From an uncultured Eubacteriales bacterium (GTDB taxonomy: Bacteria > Bacillota > Clostridia > Monoglobales > Monoglobaceae): a stretch of DNA of 7,451 nt. The stretch's first letter is position 1. The number at the start of each line of letters is the position of its first letter. A model generated the notes under the pieces. It ran no database searches. It was not told the origin of the DNA and saw only the letters and a list, made by a program, of their open reading frames with translations. A program made the position numbers and the translations under genes. The stretch is taken from the NCBI GenBank assembly GCA_900555375.1, contig USLC01000033.1:1-7451 (forward strand). The letters run 5' to 3'. Of the stretch, positions 1 to 5,565 are shown piece by piece.

Positions 1-235
1 CCGCTCCTGCCGCAAGGGGGTCATCGGGCGCGACAACCGTCATATCGATTGAGTTTTCCTTGGCAAATTCAATCAGTTTGTCAAATTCCATAGCCTTTAT
101 CGGGACACACTCCGCAAGAGAGGAAATTCCGCCGTTCCCGGGTGCACAGTAAAGCTTTGTAACCTTTTTGCTTTGACTAAGCTTCCATATTATCGCGTGT
201 TCTCTGCCGCCGCTGCCTACTACCAATACCTTCAT
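1..235 (-). CDS. purD: Phosphoribosylamine-glycine ligase (GAR synthetase), N-terminal part; gene continues past the left edge
   Basis: PurD joins glycine to phosphoribosylamine using ATP, the second step of cytosolic purine synthesis. Only the first 78 residues are present. They form the start of the N-terminal nucleotide-fold domain: the protein opens MKVLVVGSGGREHA (1-14), followed by APGNGG (31-36) and a VVAPDDPLAAG segment (67-77) that matches the family's VVGPE.PL..G signature. The ATG at 235 gives the standard family N-terminus. An in-frame ATG four codons upstream (247) is directly abutted by the only GGA-type ribosome site, so it is less likely to be used. The gene lies 85 bp downstream of the recombinase on the same strand with no clear terminator between, so partial co-transcription is possible. 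The truncation is due to the window edge, not to damage. Confidence 0.95.
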   Translation of the reverse strand, partial: MKVLVVGSGGREHAIIWKLSQSKKVTKLYCAPGNGGISSLAECVPIKAMEFDKLIEFAKENSIDMTVVAPDDPLAAGA

Positions 236-320
236 TTGTACAACCATTCCTTTCAGATTTTCAGTTTTTGAATTTTACAGGATTATGTAACTTTATATTA
301 TAATTATAAAATTAAGCGTA

Positions 321-1235
321 TTATTTGTTTTTGTTCCGCTTTCTGCCGGCCGAAGCCGAGCGTGGATGACATCTTTCGTACGATTCCGTAAGCCTGTCCC
401 GAAGCGCTTGCTCGTATATCTTTGTCGAAGCAATTTCGCAGTGTCCCATCATATTTTGGACATCCTTTATATCCAAGCCGTTTTTAAGGAGATGCACCGC
501 GAAGGTGTTTCTCATAATATGAGGGGTAACTTTAAAGCCGAGACCGCATTTTTTGCCGTATGTTTTAAGCAGCTTCCACACACCTTGTCTTGAAATCGGC
601 TGACCCGACATATTCAAAAAAACATAGTCGGTTCCGTCATACCCGGGGATAAGACACCGTCTGTCCATATAATCCTTGATTTTCTCGCGGGCGATGGTGT
701 ATATCGGAATGCGGTGCTCGCCGCTTTTATCGCGGCAGTTTAAATAGCCGACATCCGTGTTTATATCGTAAATCTTAAGCCCGATAAGCTCTGAGACGCG
801 TATCCCCGTTGCGTACATAAGCTCAAGTATTGCAGCATCGCGGAAGCCCTTAAGCGATGCGCTGTCGGGGGCATTTAACAGAGCTGTAATCTGTATTTCA
901 GTAAGGATGTCAGGTGTTTTGCGTTCTTTTTTTAAAGGGCGCATATCGCAGGCTGGGTTCTTCTTTATATATCCCTTGTCCGATAAAAATTTAAAGAACG
1001 AGCGAATGGACGATACAGCCCTCGCGGCGGTGGCGTCAGACTTTCCGCTTTTTTTCAGAGACATAACATAATTTAATATATGCGTTTCGTTTATCTCGTC
1101 TATGCCGCAAACTCCCTCAGCTTTGACATAAGACAAAAAACGCGTTAAATCACTGTCGTATGATAAAATCGTATTAACCGAGGCGCCGCGCTTGTTCTGC
1201 AAATAATTTAAAAATTCGGATTTGTATTTTTCCAT
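321..1235 (-). CDS. xerD: XerD-type site-specific tyrosine recombinase
   Basis: This 304-residue protein has the usual XerC/XerD length. These enzymes cut and rejoin DNA at dif-type sites to resolve chromosome dimers. Residues about 1-85 form the SAM-like core-binding domain (YLQNKRGASVNTI near 11-23, and RSFFKFL at 78-84). The catalytic domain follows with the full set: Arg146 in ATGIRVSEL, Lys170 in the beta hairpin, His239 and Arg242 in HIMRNTFA, His265 in MMGH, and nucleophile Tyr274 in TKIYEQ. Position 243 is Asn, where Xer proteins usually have His. The C-terminus is a short basic tail rich in Lys, Arg and Asn. I chose the ATG at 1235 over an in-frame TTG six codons upstream (1253), because a GGGGAA site sits five bases before the ATG and the TTG lies only a few bases after the predicted transcription start. 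Location next to spoIIM and a lone recombinase without phage genes favour housekeeping XerD over an integrase. Confidence 0.9.
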   Translation of the reverse strand: MEKYKSEFLNYLQNKRGASVNTILSYDSDLTRFLSYVKAEGVCGIDEINETHILNYVMSLKKSGKSDATAARAVSSIRSFFKFLSDKGYIKKNPACDMRPLKKERKTPDILTEIQITALLNAPDSASLKGFRDAAILELMYATGIRVSELIGLKIYDINTDVGYLNCRDKSGEHRIPIYTIAREKIKDYMDRRCLIPGYDGTDYVFLNMSGQPISRQGVWKLLKTYGKKCGLGFKVTPHIMRNTFAVHLLKNGLDIKDVQNMMGHCEIASTKIYEQALRDRLTESYERCHPRSASAGRKRNKNK

Positions 1236-1240
1236 AATTC

Positions 1241-1247
1241 TTCCCCG
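1241..1247 (-). promoter_or_regulatory. Ribosome binding site that fixes the xerD start
   Basis: On the minus strand CGGGGAA lies five bases before the ATG at 1235. The alternative TTG start at 1253 would place this site inside the coding region, so the site argues for the shorter 304-residue protein. Confidence 0.7.
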
Positions 1248-1265
1248 TTTCAAAACACTATTATT

Positions 1266-1294
1266 ATTTTACATAATACAATCCGATTTGACAA
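1266..1294 (-). promoter_or_regulatory. Sigma-A type promoter for xerD
   Basis: On the minus strand there is a -35 of TTGTCA (1294-1289), a 17-bp spacer and a -10 of TAAAAT (1271-1266). The expected transcription start near 1259 would leave a short leader of roughly 24 bases that contains the Shine-Dalgarno site. The elements lie in the 84-bp gap after spoIIM, suggesting xerD is transcribed in vegetative cells independently of spoIIM. Confidence 0.55.
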
Positions 1295-1319
1295 GTGTTT
1301 TTTGAAAATTTTTTTAAAT

Positions 1320-1940
1320 TTACATAAATTTCGTACAAAATGGCTTGATAAGCGGCGGAACAACATATGCCTCTATGCAGGTGCACAGCATTGCGGCGGC
1401 AAAAAATATTAAAAAAGCCTCTAAATCCTCTGTATTAAGTTTGCGTCTTTGCTTAAAGGCAGACGGCGAGCTGCGCACAGTTCGATACGCAGCCGCAAAA
1501 TTTATCCTGTGAACCGAGTATATGATAAGCGCGGGGATAAAGATAACGTTTTGCATAAACATAGACAGAAAGCAAAAAACGGTGCCGCTCACACCAAATA
1601 CAGATACGATATATGAGATTGTGCAGCCTATGCCGAAGCCCTTTGCGGCAACCTGAATATATATAAGCGGTATCAGAAACATAAACCTGCCGGCTATCCA
1701 GATGATTGCCGCAAGCCTTAAATATGATATAAAAGAATATGTAAATATCTGAGATGAAGCCGCCCCCTGAAGCTTGTACATAGAAATAAAATTTTCGGCA
1801 TATCCCGATGAAATGCTTCCGTTTAATCCAAAAACCGCTCCCGCAATTAATCCCAAAAACAGCGCAGCCGTTATCGAGATATACTTAAATCTGTTCTGTG
1901 CCGCGTGTTTGCCGAAGCTTTCAGCCAAATTAAGTTTCAT
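1320..1940 (-). CDS. spoIIM: Stage II sporulation protein M homologue
   Basis: SpoIIM is a membrane protein of the sporulation engulfment machinery; with SpoIID and SpoIIP it forms the peptidoglycan-remodelling DMP complex in the mother-cell membrane. This 206-residue protein has the family's size and layout. There is a hydrophobic helix at about 18-38, an extracytoplasmic loop with GYAENF near 46-51, hydrophobic stretches over about 68-143, a basic cytoplasmic loop around 144-168, and a last helix at about 174-198. The family-like KGFGIGCTISYI segment (100-111), the following MQNVIFIPALII stretch (129-140) and the C-terminal EAYVVPPLIK (190-199) support the call. GGGAGGA at 1955-1949 sits eight bases before the ATG. 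A sigma-E-like promoter lies upstream, and xerD follows on the same strand, an association I recall from other spore-formers. No signal peptide separate from the first helix is evident. Confidence 0.88.
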   Translation of the reverse strand: MKLNLAESFGKHAAQNRFKYISITAALFLGLIAGAVFGLNGSISSGYAENFISMYKLQGAASSQIFTYSFISYLRLAAIIWIAGRFMFLIPLIYIQVAAKGFGIGCTISYIVSVFGVSGTVFCFLSMFMQNVIFIPALIIYSVHRINFAAAYRTVRSSPSAFKQRRKLNTEDLEAFLIFFAAAMLCTCIEAYVVPPLIKPFCTKFM

Positions 1941-1976
1941 TTGAATATTCCTCCCGTTTTCCGATGTTATATTTTA

Positions 1977-2005
1977 AGTATATTATGGCTTATCCGAAAA
2001 TATTA
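1977..2005 (-). promoter_or_regulatory. Candidate sigma-E-like promoter for spoIIM
   Basis: On the minus strand TAATATT (2005-1999) fits the B. subtilis sigma-E -35 consensus kmATATT. After a 14-bp spacer, AATATACT (1984-1977) matches the -10 consensus CATACAhT at six of eight positions. A start near 1970 would leave a short leader that includes the strong ribosome site. spoIIM is a sigma-E gene in B. subtilis. The region is very AT-rich, so a chance match is quite possible. Confidence 0.35.
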
Positions 2006-2009
2006 CGTG

Positions 2010-2038
2010 TTGTATTTTTTTATAATTTATGGTATACT
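2010..2038 (+). promoter_or_regulatory. Extended -10 promoter for the M42 operon
   Basis: The -10 is TATACT (2033-2038), preceded by TGG (2030-2032), which forms the extended -10 pattern TGnTATAAT with one mismatch. A weak -35, TTGTAT (2010-2015), lies at the ideal 17-bp spacing. The transcript would start near 2045, giving a leader of roughly 35 bases with GGGGAG (2068-2073) seven bases before the ATG of the first M42 gene. Confidence 0.6.
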
Positions 2039-2080
2039 TATCTTGTATAACAGATTAAAACGGGTTCGGGGAGAGAACAG

Positions 2081-3103
2081 ATGACTACTGATGAACTGAT
2101 ATTATACACAAAAAAGCTTACCGCTATCGGAGGGGTAAGCTCAAACGAAGAAGAAATCAGACGGTTTCTTTTAAACGAATTAAATAACTGCTGTGACAGA
2201 ACCGAGACCGATGCAGCGGGGAACATCTTTGGCTTTATCGGCTGTGCCGATAAAAGCGCAAAGACGCTTCTGCTTGAAGCGCATATGGACAGAATAGGGC
2301 TGGTTGTGTCGGAAATACGCAGTGACGGAACGGTTCTGTTCTCGGACGCGGGTGGAATAGATAAAAGAATCCTGCCGTATTCCGAAGTGGAATTTTTAAA
2401 TGAGGGAAAGCGCATAAACGGCATAATTGTTCCCGATAAGGCGGACGGGCAAACCGATGAAAGTTCACTGTGCATCTTTACGGGATTGAGCGAAAAAGAG
2501 CTTAAGAACAGCATAAAAATCGGCTCAAAGGCGATACTTTTATCAAAATTTTCGCGTCTTTGCGGAAACGTAATCTCATCGGGCGCGCTTGATAACAGAG
2601 CCGGGACAGCCGCCCTGATAAACGTTTTGCAAACATTAAACAAAAGCCGTCTTAAGTTTAATATCATTGTGCTTTTTGCTGTCGGAGAAGAGCTTGGGCT
2701 TCACGGAGCTTTTTCCGCGGCAGAGCATATCCGTGCCGATGCCGCAGTTGTTGTGGACGTTACGCACGGTATGACACACGATACCAAGGGCGAAAGCGAG
2801 GTCTTTCCGCTTGGCTGCGGAGCGGTAATCTGCCGCGGTCCCAACCTTCATTACGGATATACAAAAAAGTTTATCGAGCTTGCAAAGCAGCTTGGTATTC
2901 CGTACAGAATTGAGGTTGCCTCAGGCTCAAGCGGAACGGACGCGTGGGCGCTTCAGGCATCGGGCGCGGGGATTCCGTCCGTGCTGATATCAATTCCTTT
3001 AAAATATATGCACACAAATGTAGAGGTTGCCGATGCCGGCGATATACAAAGCGTTTCGGAGCTTATCTGCCGCGCAGCGGAAGGAGGGACGGACCTTGAT
3101 TAA
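2081..3103 (+). CDS. M42 family metallo-aminopeptidase (TET type), predicted active
   Basis: M42 enzymes are cytosolic two-metal aminopeptidases, usually tetrahedral dodecamers, that trim oligopeptides released by larger proteases. This 340-residue protein has the usual length and a complete active site: His68 and Asp70 in EAHMD, Asp171 in GALDNRAG, Glu203 as likely base and Glu204 as metal ligand in GEELGLHGA, Asp226 in VVVDVTHG, and His311 in KYMHTNVE. SGSSGTDAWALQ (281-292) matches the family's GTDA loop. The inserted barrel domain (about 75-155) is unusual: the common HL..EER stretch is absent and replaced by a short segment around 115-130. Start at ATG 2081 follows GGGGAG with a seven-base spacer. 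It is the first gene of an operon with two degenerate paralogues and overlaps the next by 8 bp. Exact peptide specificity (Glu/Asp or broad leucyl type) cannot be read from sequence. Confidence 0.93.
   Translation: MTTDELILYTKKLTAIGGVSSNEEEIRRFLLNELNNCCDRTETDAAGNIFGFIGCADKSAKTLLLEAHMDRIGLVVSEIRSDGTVLFSDAGGIDKRILPYSEVEFLNEGKRINGIIVPDKADGQTDESSLCIFTGLSEKELKNSIKIGSKAILLSKFSRLCGNVISSGALDNRAGTAALINVLQTLNKSRLKFNIIVLFAVGEELGLHGAFSAAEHIRADAAVVVDVTHGMTHDTKGESEVFPLGCGAVICRGPNLHYGYTKKFIELAKQLGIPYRIEVASGSSGTDAWALQASGAGIPSVLISIPLKYMHTNVEVADAGDIQSVSELICRAAEGGTDLD
3081..3087 (+). promoter_or_regulatory. Strong ribosome binding site that selects a TTG start
   Basis: AAGGAGG ends eight bases before the TTG at 3096, within the last codons of the first M42 gene. 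No ATG in the same frame is comparably placed, and translation from TTG gives the expected M42 N-terminus (IKELEGLTAVSG). A longer reading from 3027 adds 23 residues that simply cover the upstream gene's tail and do not resemble the family. Confidence 0.75.
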
Positions 3104-4064
3104 AGAACTTGAGGGTTTGACGGCTGTCAGCGGCTGTGAGGACGAGGTAAGAGAGTTTATAAAGGCGAGCCTGGCGGAATCGGGAATAGAGTATAAGACC
3201 GATTCCATCGGCAATATTAAAGCCGCGTACGGCGATGAAACAGAAATTATCATTGCCGCGCATATGGATGAGGCAGGGTTTATCATAACCGAGATAACGG
3301 ATGACGGCTATTTAAAATTTGCGCCGATAGGAAAAATCAAACCGTCGGCGGTTTTGTCAAAGCAGGTAAAAATAAATGGCATAACGGGAATAGTATCTTT
3401 TAAAGCCGTTCATTTAACAAGCAAGGAAGAGCGCGAAAAGCCCGTTGATATATCAAAGCTTTATATAGACATCGGCGCAAAAACAAAGGCCGAGGCAGAG
3501 AAGTATGCCGAGGTCGGCGACCTTGCCGCATTTGTATCGGGGGTTAAAGAATTTGGCACAGACTATATTTCGGGTAAGGCTCTTGACAGAGCGGGCTGTG
3601 AAACGCTTACGGATATCTTAAAAGCGAAGAGAAAGGGCGTAAGCGGAATCTACACCGTTTTAGACAAGGTCGCTCACAGAGGTTTAAAAATCGCCGCAAA
3701 CAACACTACGTCAGCAAAAGCGGCTTTGATAATAGGCTGCGCAGAAGCAGATGAAGGAATTGAGCTTGGAAAAGGGGCTGTTATTGAAATTTATCAAAAT
3801 ACTTCGGCTGAAGAAAGCGCGATAAATAATAAAATTGTTAAATCAGCGGCGGAAATACAGATAAAAACCTGTGATAAATCAAGCGCGGCTGCGGCTTTTA
3901 AATCAGTCAGAGCCGATATACCCGTGATAATGCTTTCAATTCCCTGCAGAAACGCAAACACCGATGTTTGTATAGTCAATAAAAGTGATATCAAGGCCCT
4001 GTTTGACGCGGTTAATTCGGCGATTGATATAATAAAGGAGGAAGACAATGACCGAAGCTTTTAA
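3096..4064 (+). CDS. M42 family peptidase paralogue, predicted catalytically inactive
   Basis: From the TTG start this is a 322-residue M42-fold protein. Family landmarks are plain: LTAVSGCEDEVREF (8-21), DSIGNIKA (36-43), AAHMDEAGFII (54-64), a canonical barrel domain with AVHLTSKEER (104-113) and LYIDIGA (122-128), then KALDRAG (161-167). Judged against the upstream paralogue by eye, His56, Asp58 and Asp164 are kept. The catalytic Glu pair has become Asp190-Lys191, the next Asp ligand is Gly214, and the final His ligand is Asn288 (PCRNANTDV). The ALDDR-type motif is also one residue short. Losing the base and most ligands makes normal peptidase activity unlikely, while the long open frame and good ribosome site indicate a maintained protein. 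It overlaps its neighbours by 8 and 17 bp, implying translational coupling. A structural or regulatory subunit of a mixed TET particle is a plausible inferred role. Confidence 0.85.
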   Translation: MIKELEGLTAVSGCEDEVREFIKASLAESGIEYKTDSIGNIKAAYGDETEIIIAAHMDEAGFIITEITDDGYLKFAPIGKIKPSAVLSKQVKINGITGIVSFKAVHLTSKEEREKPVDISKLYIDIGAKTKAEAEKYAEVGDLAAFVSGVKEFGTDYISGKALDRAGCETLTDILKAKRKGVSGIYTVLDKVAHRGLKIAANNTTSAKAALIIGCAEADEGIELGKGAVIEIYQNTSAEESAINNKIVKSAAEIQIKTCDKSSAAAAFKSVRADIPVIMLSIPCRNANTDVCIVNKSDIKALFDAVNSAIDIIKEEDNDRSF

Positions 4065-4920
4065 TATAAATTCAAAAAAAGAAGTTACCGATTTTTTAAT
4101 CGGTTTATGCAGGACCGCAAATGTTGAAGTAAATCAAGACGCATCGGACAATATTATAATGCACAAATCAGGAAACGGAGAAAAGATTATGTTTCCGTTT
4201 GTCATTAATTTAAGCAGCGTTATAATAAATAAGGCAGAAGATTCGTGCGCGGCGTTTGACTCTCTGTGTTTGTGTAAGGCGCAGTCTCTTGCCGACAGGG
4301 AAGTATTTAATTCCGACGGAGTATCAGTCGGAATAATCAGAAATGTAAAAAAAGATGATTACGAAGTTAAGCTGTGGGAGAAAAACAGTGTTAAAATCGG
4401 TGAACGCTGCAATGTTAAATCAAATATAACGTGTAAAGATAATTTGCTTTACGGATTTAATACAGAACCTTATATGTACCTTAAAATAATAGATAGGCTG
4501 CTTTTGATTTTTGATAAATGTGTAAAAGATATATACTTTACAGTATCATTTAACGAGGCAAGCACATCGGCTTGCGCAAAAGCGGTAAACCCGGACAAGA
4601 TATATATGATTTACTTTACCGATTCCGATAAATCTTTTAAAATCGGAGACGGTTTGGGAATTGTCATAAAGGATGGATATCATATAACCGATGAAGGTGT
4701 TATAAAAGGTCTGACCGATATATGCAAAGAAAACAATATAAAGGCTCAAACCTTTGTGGGCAAAGCGTCAGCACTTACCGAAAGGCTTGCCGTTCTTTTC
4801 GGCGGCAGCGGTGTATATCCGATATGCCTCCCGATTGAATGCCGCGGAAGCGGCTGTGAGATATCGGACGCATCAGACACCGATTCTGCTTTAAAGCTGT
4901 TTGACTGCATATTTGCTTAA
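4048..4920 (+). CDS. Highly diverged M42-like protein, predicted pseudoenzyme
   Basis: This 290-residue protein is the third member of the trio. M42 resemblance is weak but collinear. DASDNIIMHKSG (31-42) matches the D..GN region. GEKIMFPFVIN (44-54) lines up with the segment ending in AHMD, so Val52 and Asn54 replace the His and Asp. KIGDGLGIVIKDGYHITDEG (198-217) followed by CKENNIKAQTF (226-236) resembles the family's GkGp...DP...AeennIPyQ stretch. GSGVYPICLPIECRGSGCEISD (253-274) resembles the terminal GSGvPt...P.RyiHspvEvvd region, with no His. No metal ligand that I could align is retained. The inserted barrel appears shortened. It has many Cys residues. AAGGAGG at 4035-4041 sits six bases before the ATG, and the gene overlaps the previous one by 17 bp. 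A non-catalytic partner subunit is inferred; a DUF-type protein with chance similarity is the alternative. Confidence 0.7.
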   Translation: MTEAFNINSKKEVTDFLIGLCRTANVEVNQDASDNIIMHKSGNGEKIMFPFVINLSSVIINKAEDSCAAFDSLCLCKAQSLADREVFNSDGVSVGIIRNVKKDDYEVKLWEKNSVKIGERCNVKSNITCKDNLLYGFNTEPYMYLKIIDRLLLIFDKCVKDIYFTVSFNEASTSACAKAVNPDKIYMIYFTDSDKSFKIGDGLGIVIKDGYHITDEGVIKGLTDICKENNIKAQTFVGKASALTERLAVLFGGSGVYPICLPIECRGSGCEISDASDTDSALKLFDCIFA

Positions 4921-5034
4921 GCAGATGTCGGTTAGCCGAATCCGATTTTATGGTGTGGATATGTGCTCAAACGGTGTTAAAATACCGGGCAATCCGATGA
5001 TAAATATATTTTAAACAGAAGGGAATGTTAAACA

Positions 5035-5298
5035 ATGCCTGCAAAAAAATGTATTCTTGACGAAAAAAAGCTTTGCGATGACTGCGGCGAGTGCGACTAC
5101 TGCGACCTTAATCCTTTTAAGCTTTGCGACAATTGCGGAAGGTGCATAGGTATGAACGAAGAGTACCGCGAGCTTAAAATCGATGATATGATAATAGAAA
5201 ACAAATCGTCAAAATCGCGTATTTCTAACGGAAGCGAAGAACATACTCATCATCACTGTGACGATGACGGCTGCAGCTGCGGACATCATCATAACTGA
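5035..5298 (+). CDS. Small Cys/His-rich protein, probable metal binding, function unknown
   Basis: This 87-residue soluble protein has 11 cysteines. Cys14, 17, 20 and 23 form an unbroken CxxCxxCxxC run, Cys31, 34 and 37 form CxxCxxC, and Cys6 lies nearby. A charged linker (about 41-68) leads to a His-rich tail with His70, 72, 73, 74, 84, 85 and 86 interleaved with Cys75, 80 and 82. The N-terminal half resembles short unnamed clostridial proteins that I recall, with CILD..K.CD.CGEC-like sequence. The spacing would suit zinc or an iron-sulfur cluster, and the tail resembles nickel/zinc-binding tails of metallochaperones, but neither is proven. AAGGGA at 5019-5024 is ten bases before the ATG. 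The gene sits alone, 114 bp after the M42 operon. I see no clear promoter or terminator in that gap, so it may be read through from the operon. Confidence 0.85.
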   Translation: MPAKKCILDEKKLCDDCGECDYCDLNPFKLCDNCGRCIGMNEEYRELKIDDMIIENKSSKSRISNGSEEHTHHHCDDDGCSCGHHHN

Positions 5299-5319
5299 AC
5301 ATACTTATTGCAAAATAAT

Positions 5320-5341
5320 AAAATAATGACTTTGTTATTTT
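5320..5341 (+). terminator. Weak AT-only hairpin after the Cys/His-rich gene
   Basis: AAAATAA (5320-5326) can pair with TTATTTT (5335-5341) across an 8-base loop, followed by one more T. The stem has no GC pair, so it would be a poor intrinsic terminator, but nothing better follows the stop codon at 5298. Confidence 0.25.
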
Positions 5342-5342
5342 T

Positions 5343-5398
5343 GACAAACAATTGTTTTTAAACCATATCTTTTTTGTTTATACAGACAAAACTTGTTT
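5343..5398 (+). repeat. Two similar dyad elements 42 bp apart upstream of ptsH
   Basis: GACAAACAATTGTTT (5343-5357) and GACAAAACTTGTTT (5385-5398) are near-repeats. Each contains an AAAC...GTTT inverted pair, with centres of four (AATT) and two (TT) bases. Their starts are 42 bp apart, about four helical turns, so a dimeric regulator could bind both on one DNA face. The AT-rich setting makes chance a serious alternative. Confidence 0.3.
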
Positions 5399-5447
5399 AA
5401 TATGAACAAAAAATTTAAAAATTTTTATCGAAAATAGAAAAAAACTA

Positions 5448-5476
5448 TTGACTTATTCGCGTTTTTTTAGTATGAT
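5448..5476 (+). promoter_or_regulatory. Strong sigma-A promoter of ptsH with an A/T-tract upstream
   Basis: TTGACT (5448-5453), a 17-bp spacer and TATGAT (5471-5476) each differ from consensus by one base. The preceding 40 bases (about 5407-5446) are runs of A and T that resemble an UP element, fitting high expression of HPr. A 5-bp inverted repeat, TGATA/TATCA (5473-5486), overlaps the -10 and the expected start site near 5483, and could be an operator or chance. Confidence 0.8.
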
Positions 5477-5521
5477 AGTATTATCAGTTATACGTGTACA
5501 GTTAAACTTAATGATTGCAGA

Positions 5522-5537
5522 GCGGATTTAAATCTGC
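5522..5537 (+). promoter_or_regulatory. Hairpin in the ptsH leader RNA
   Basis: GCGGAT and ATCTGC pair around a TTAA loop, giving six base pairs including one G-U. An alternative pairing of GCAGA (5517-5521) with TCTGC (5533-5537) uses the same 3' arm. The structure lies in the roughly 80-base leader, 13 bases before the AGGGAG ribosome site, so it might affect translation or RNA stability. Confidence 0.3.
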
Positions 5538-5565
5538 GATTGTCGATAAAAGGGAGCGTTTTTTT

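Noticed and set aside
297..308. TATAAT repeats upstream of purD on the minus strand
   Set aside because: They lie in a palindromic AT run with no -35 at 16-18 bp, so a purD promoter or a purine riboswitch could not be supported in this 85-bp gap.
321..1253. Recombinase as part of an integrated mobile element
   Set aside because: There are no flanking repeats, tRNA target, transposition or phage genes, and the spoIIM neighbourhood and XerD length indicate a chromosomal housekeeping gene.
1288..1293. Perfect TTGACA on the plus strand
   Set aside because: No -10 at suitable spacing and no plus-strand gene follows; the same bases serve as the minus-strand -35 for xerD.
2038..2667. Minus-strand 209-codon frame overlapping the first M42 gene
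   Set aside because: Antisense to a gene with a complete active-site signature, its sequence is Ser/Pro-rich as expected for a reverse-frame artefact, and its upstream sequence offers no support.
4921..5034. Possible terminator or promoter between the M42 operon and the Cys/His-rich gene
   Set aside because: Only a 4-bp TCGG/CCGA stem without a T run and no paired -35/-10 boxes are visible.
5341..5369. Second ptsH promoter with a perfect TTGACA at 5341-5346
   Set aside because: The only -10 candidate at 17 bp is CATATC, which lacks the conserved final T; the promoter at 5448-5476 is much better.
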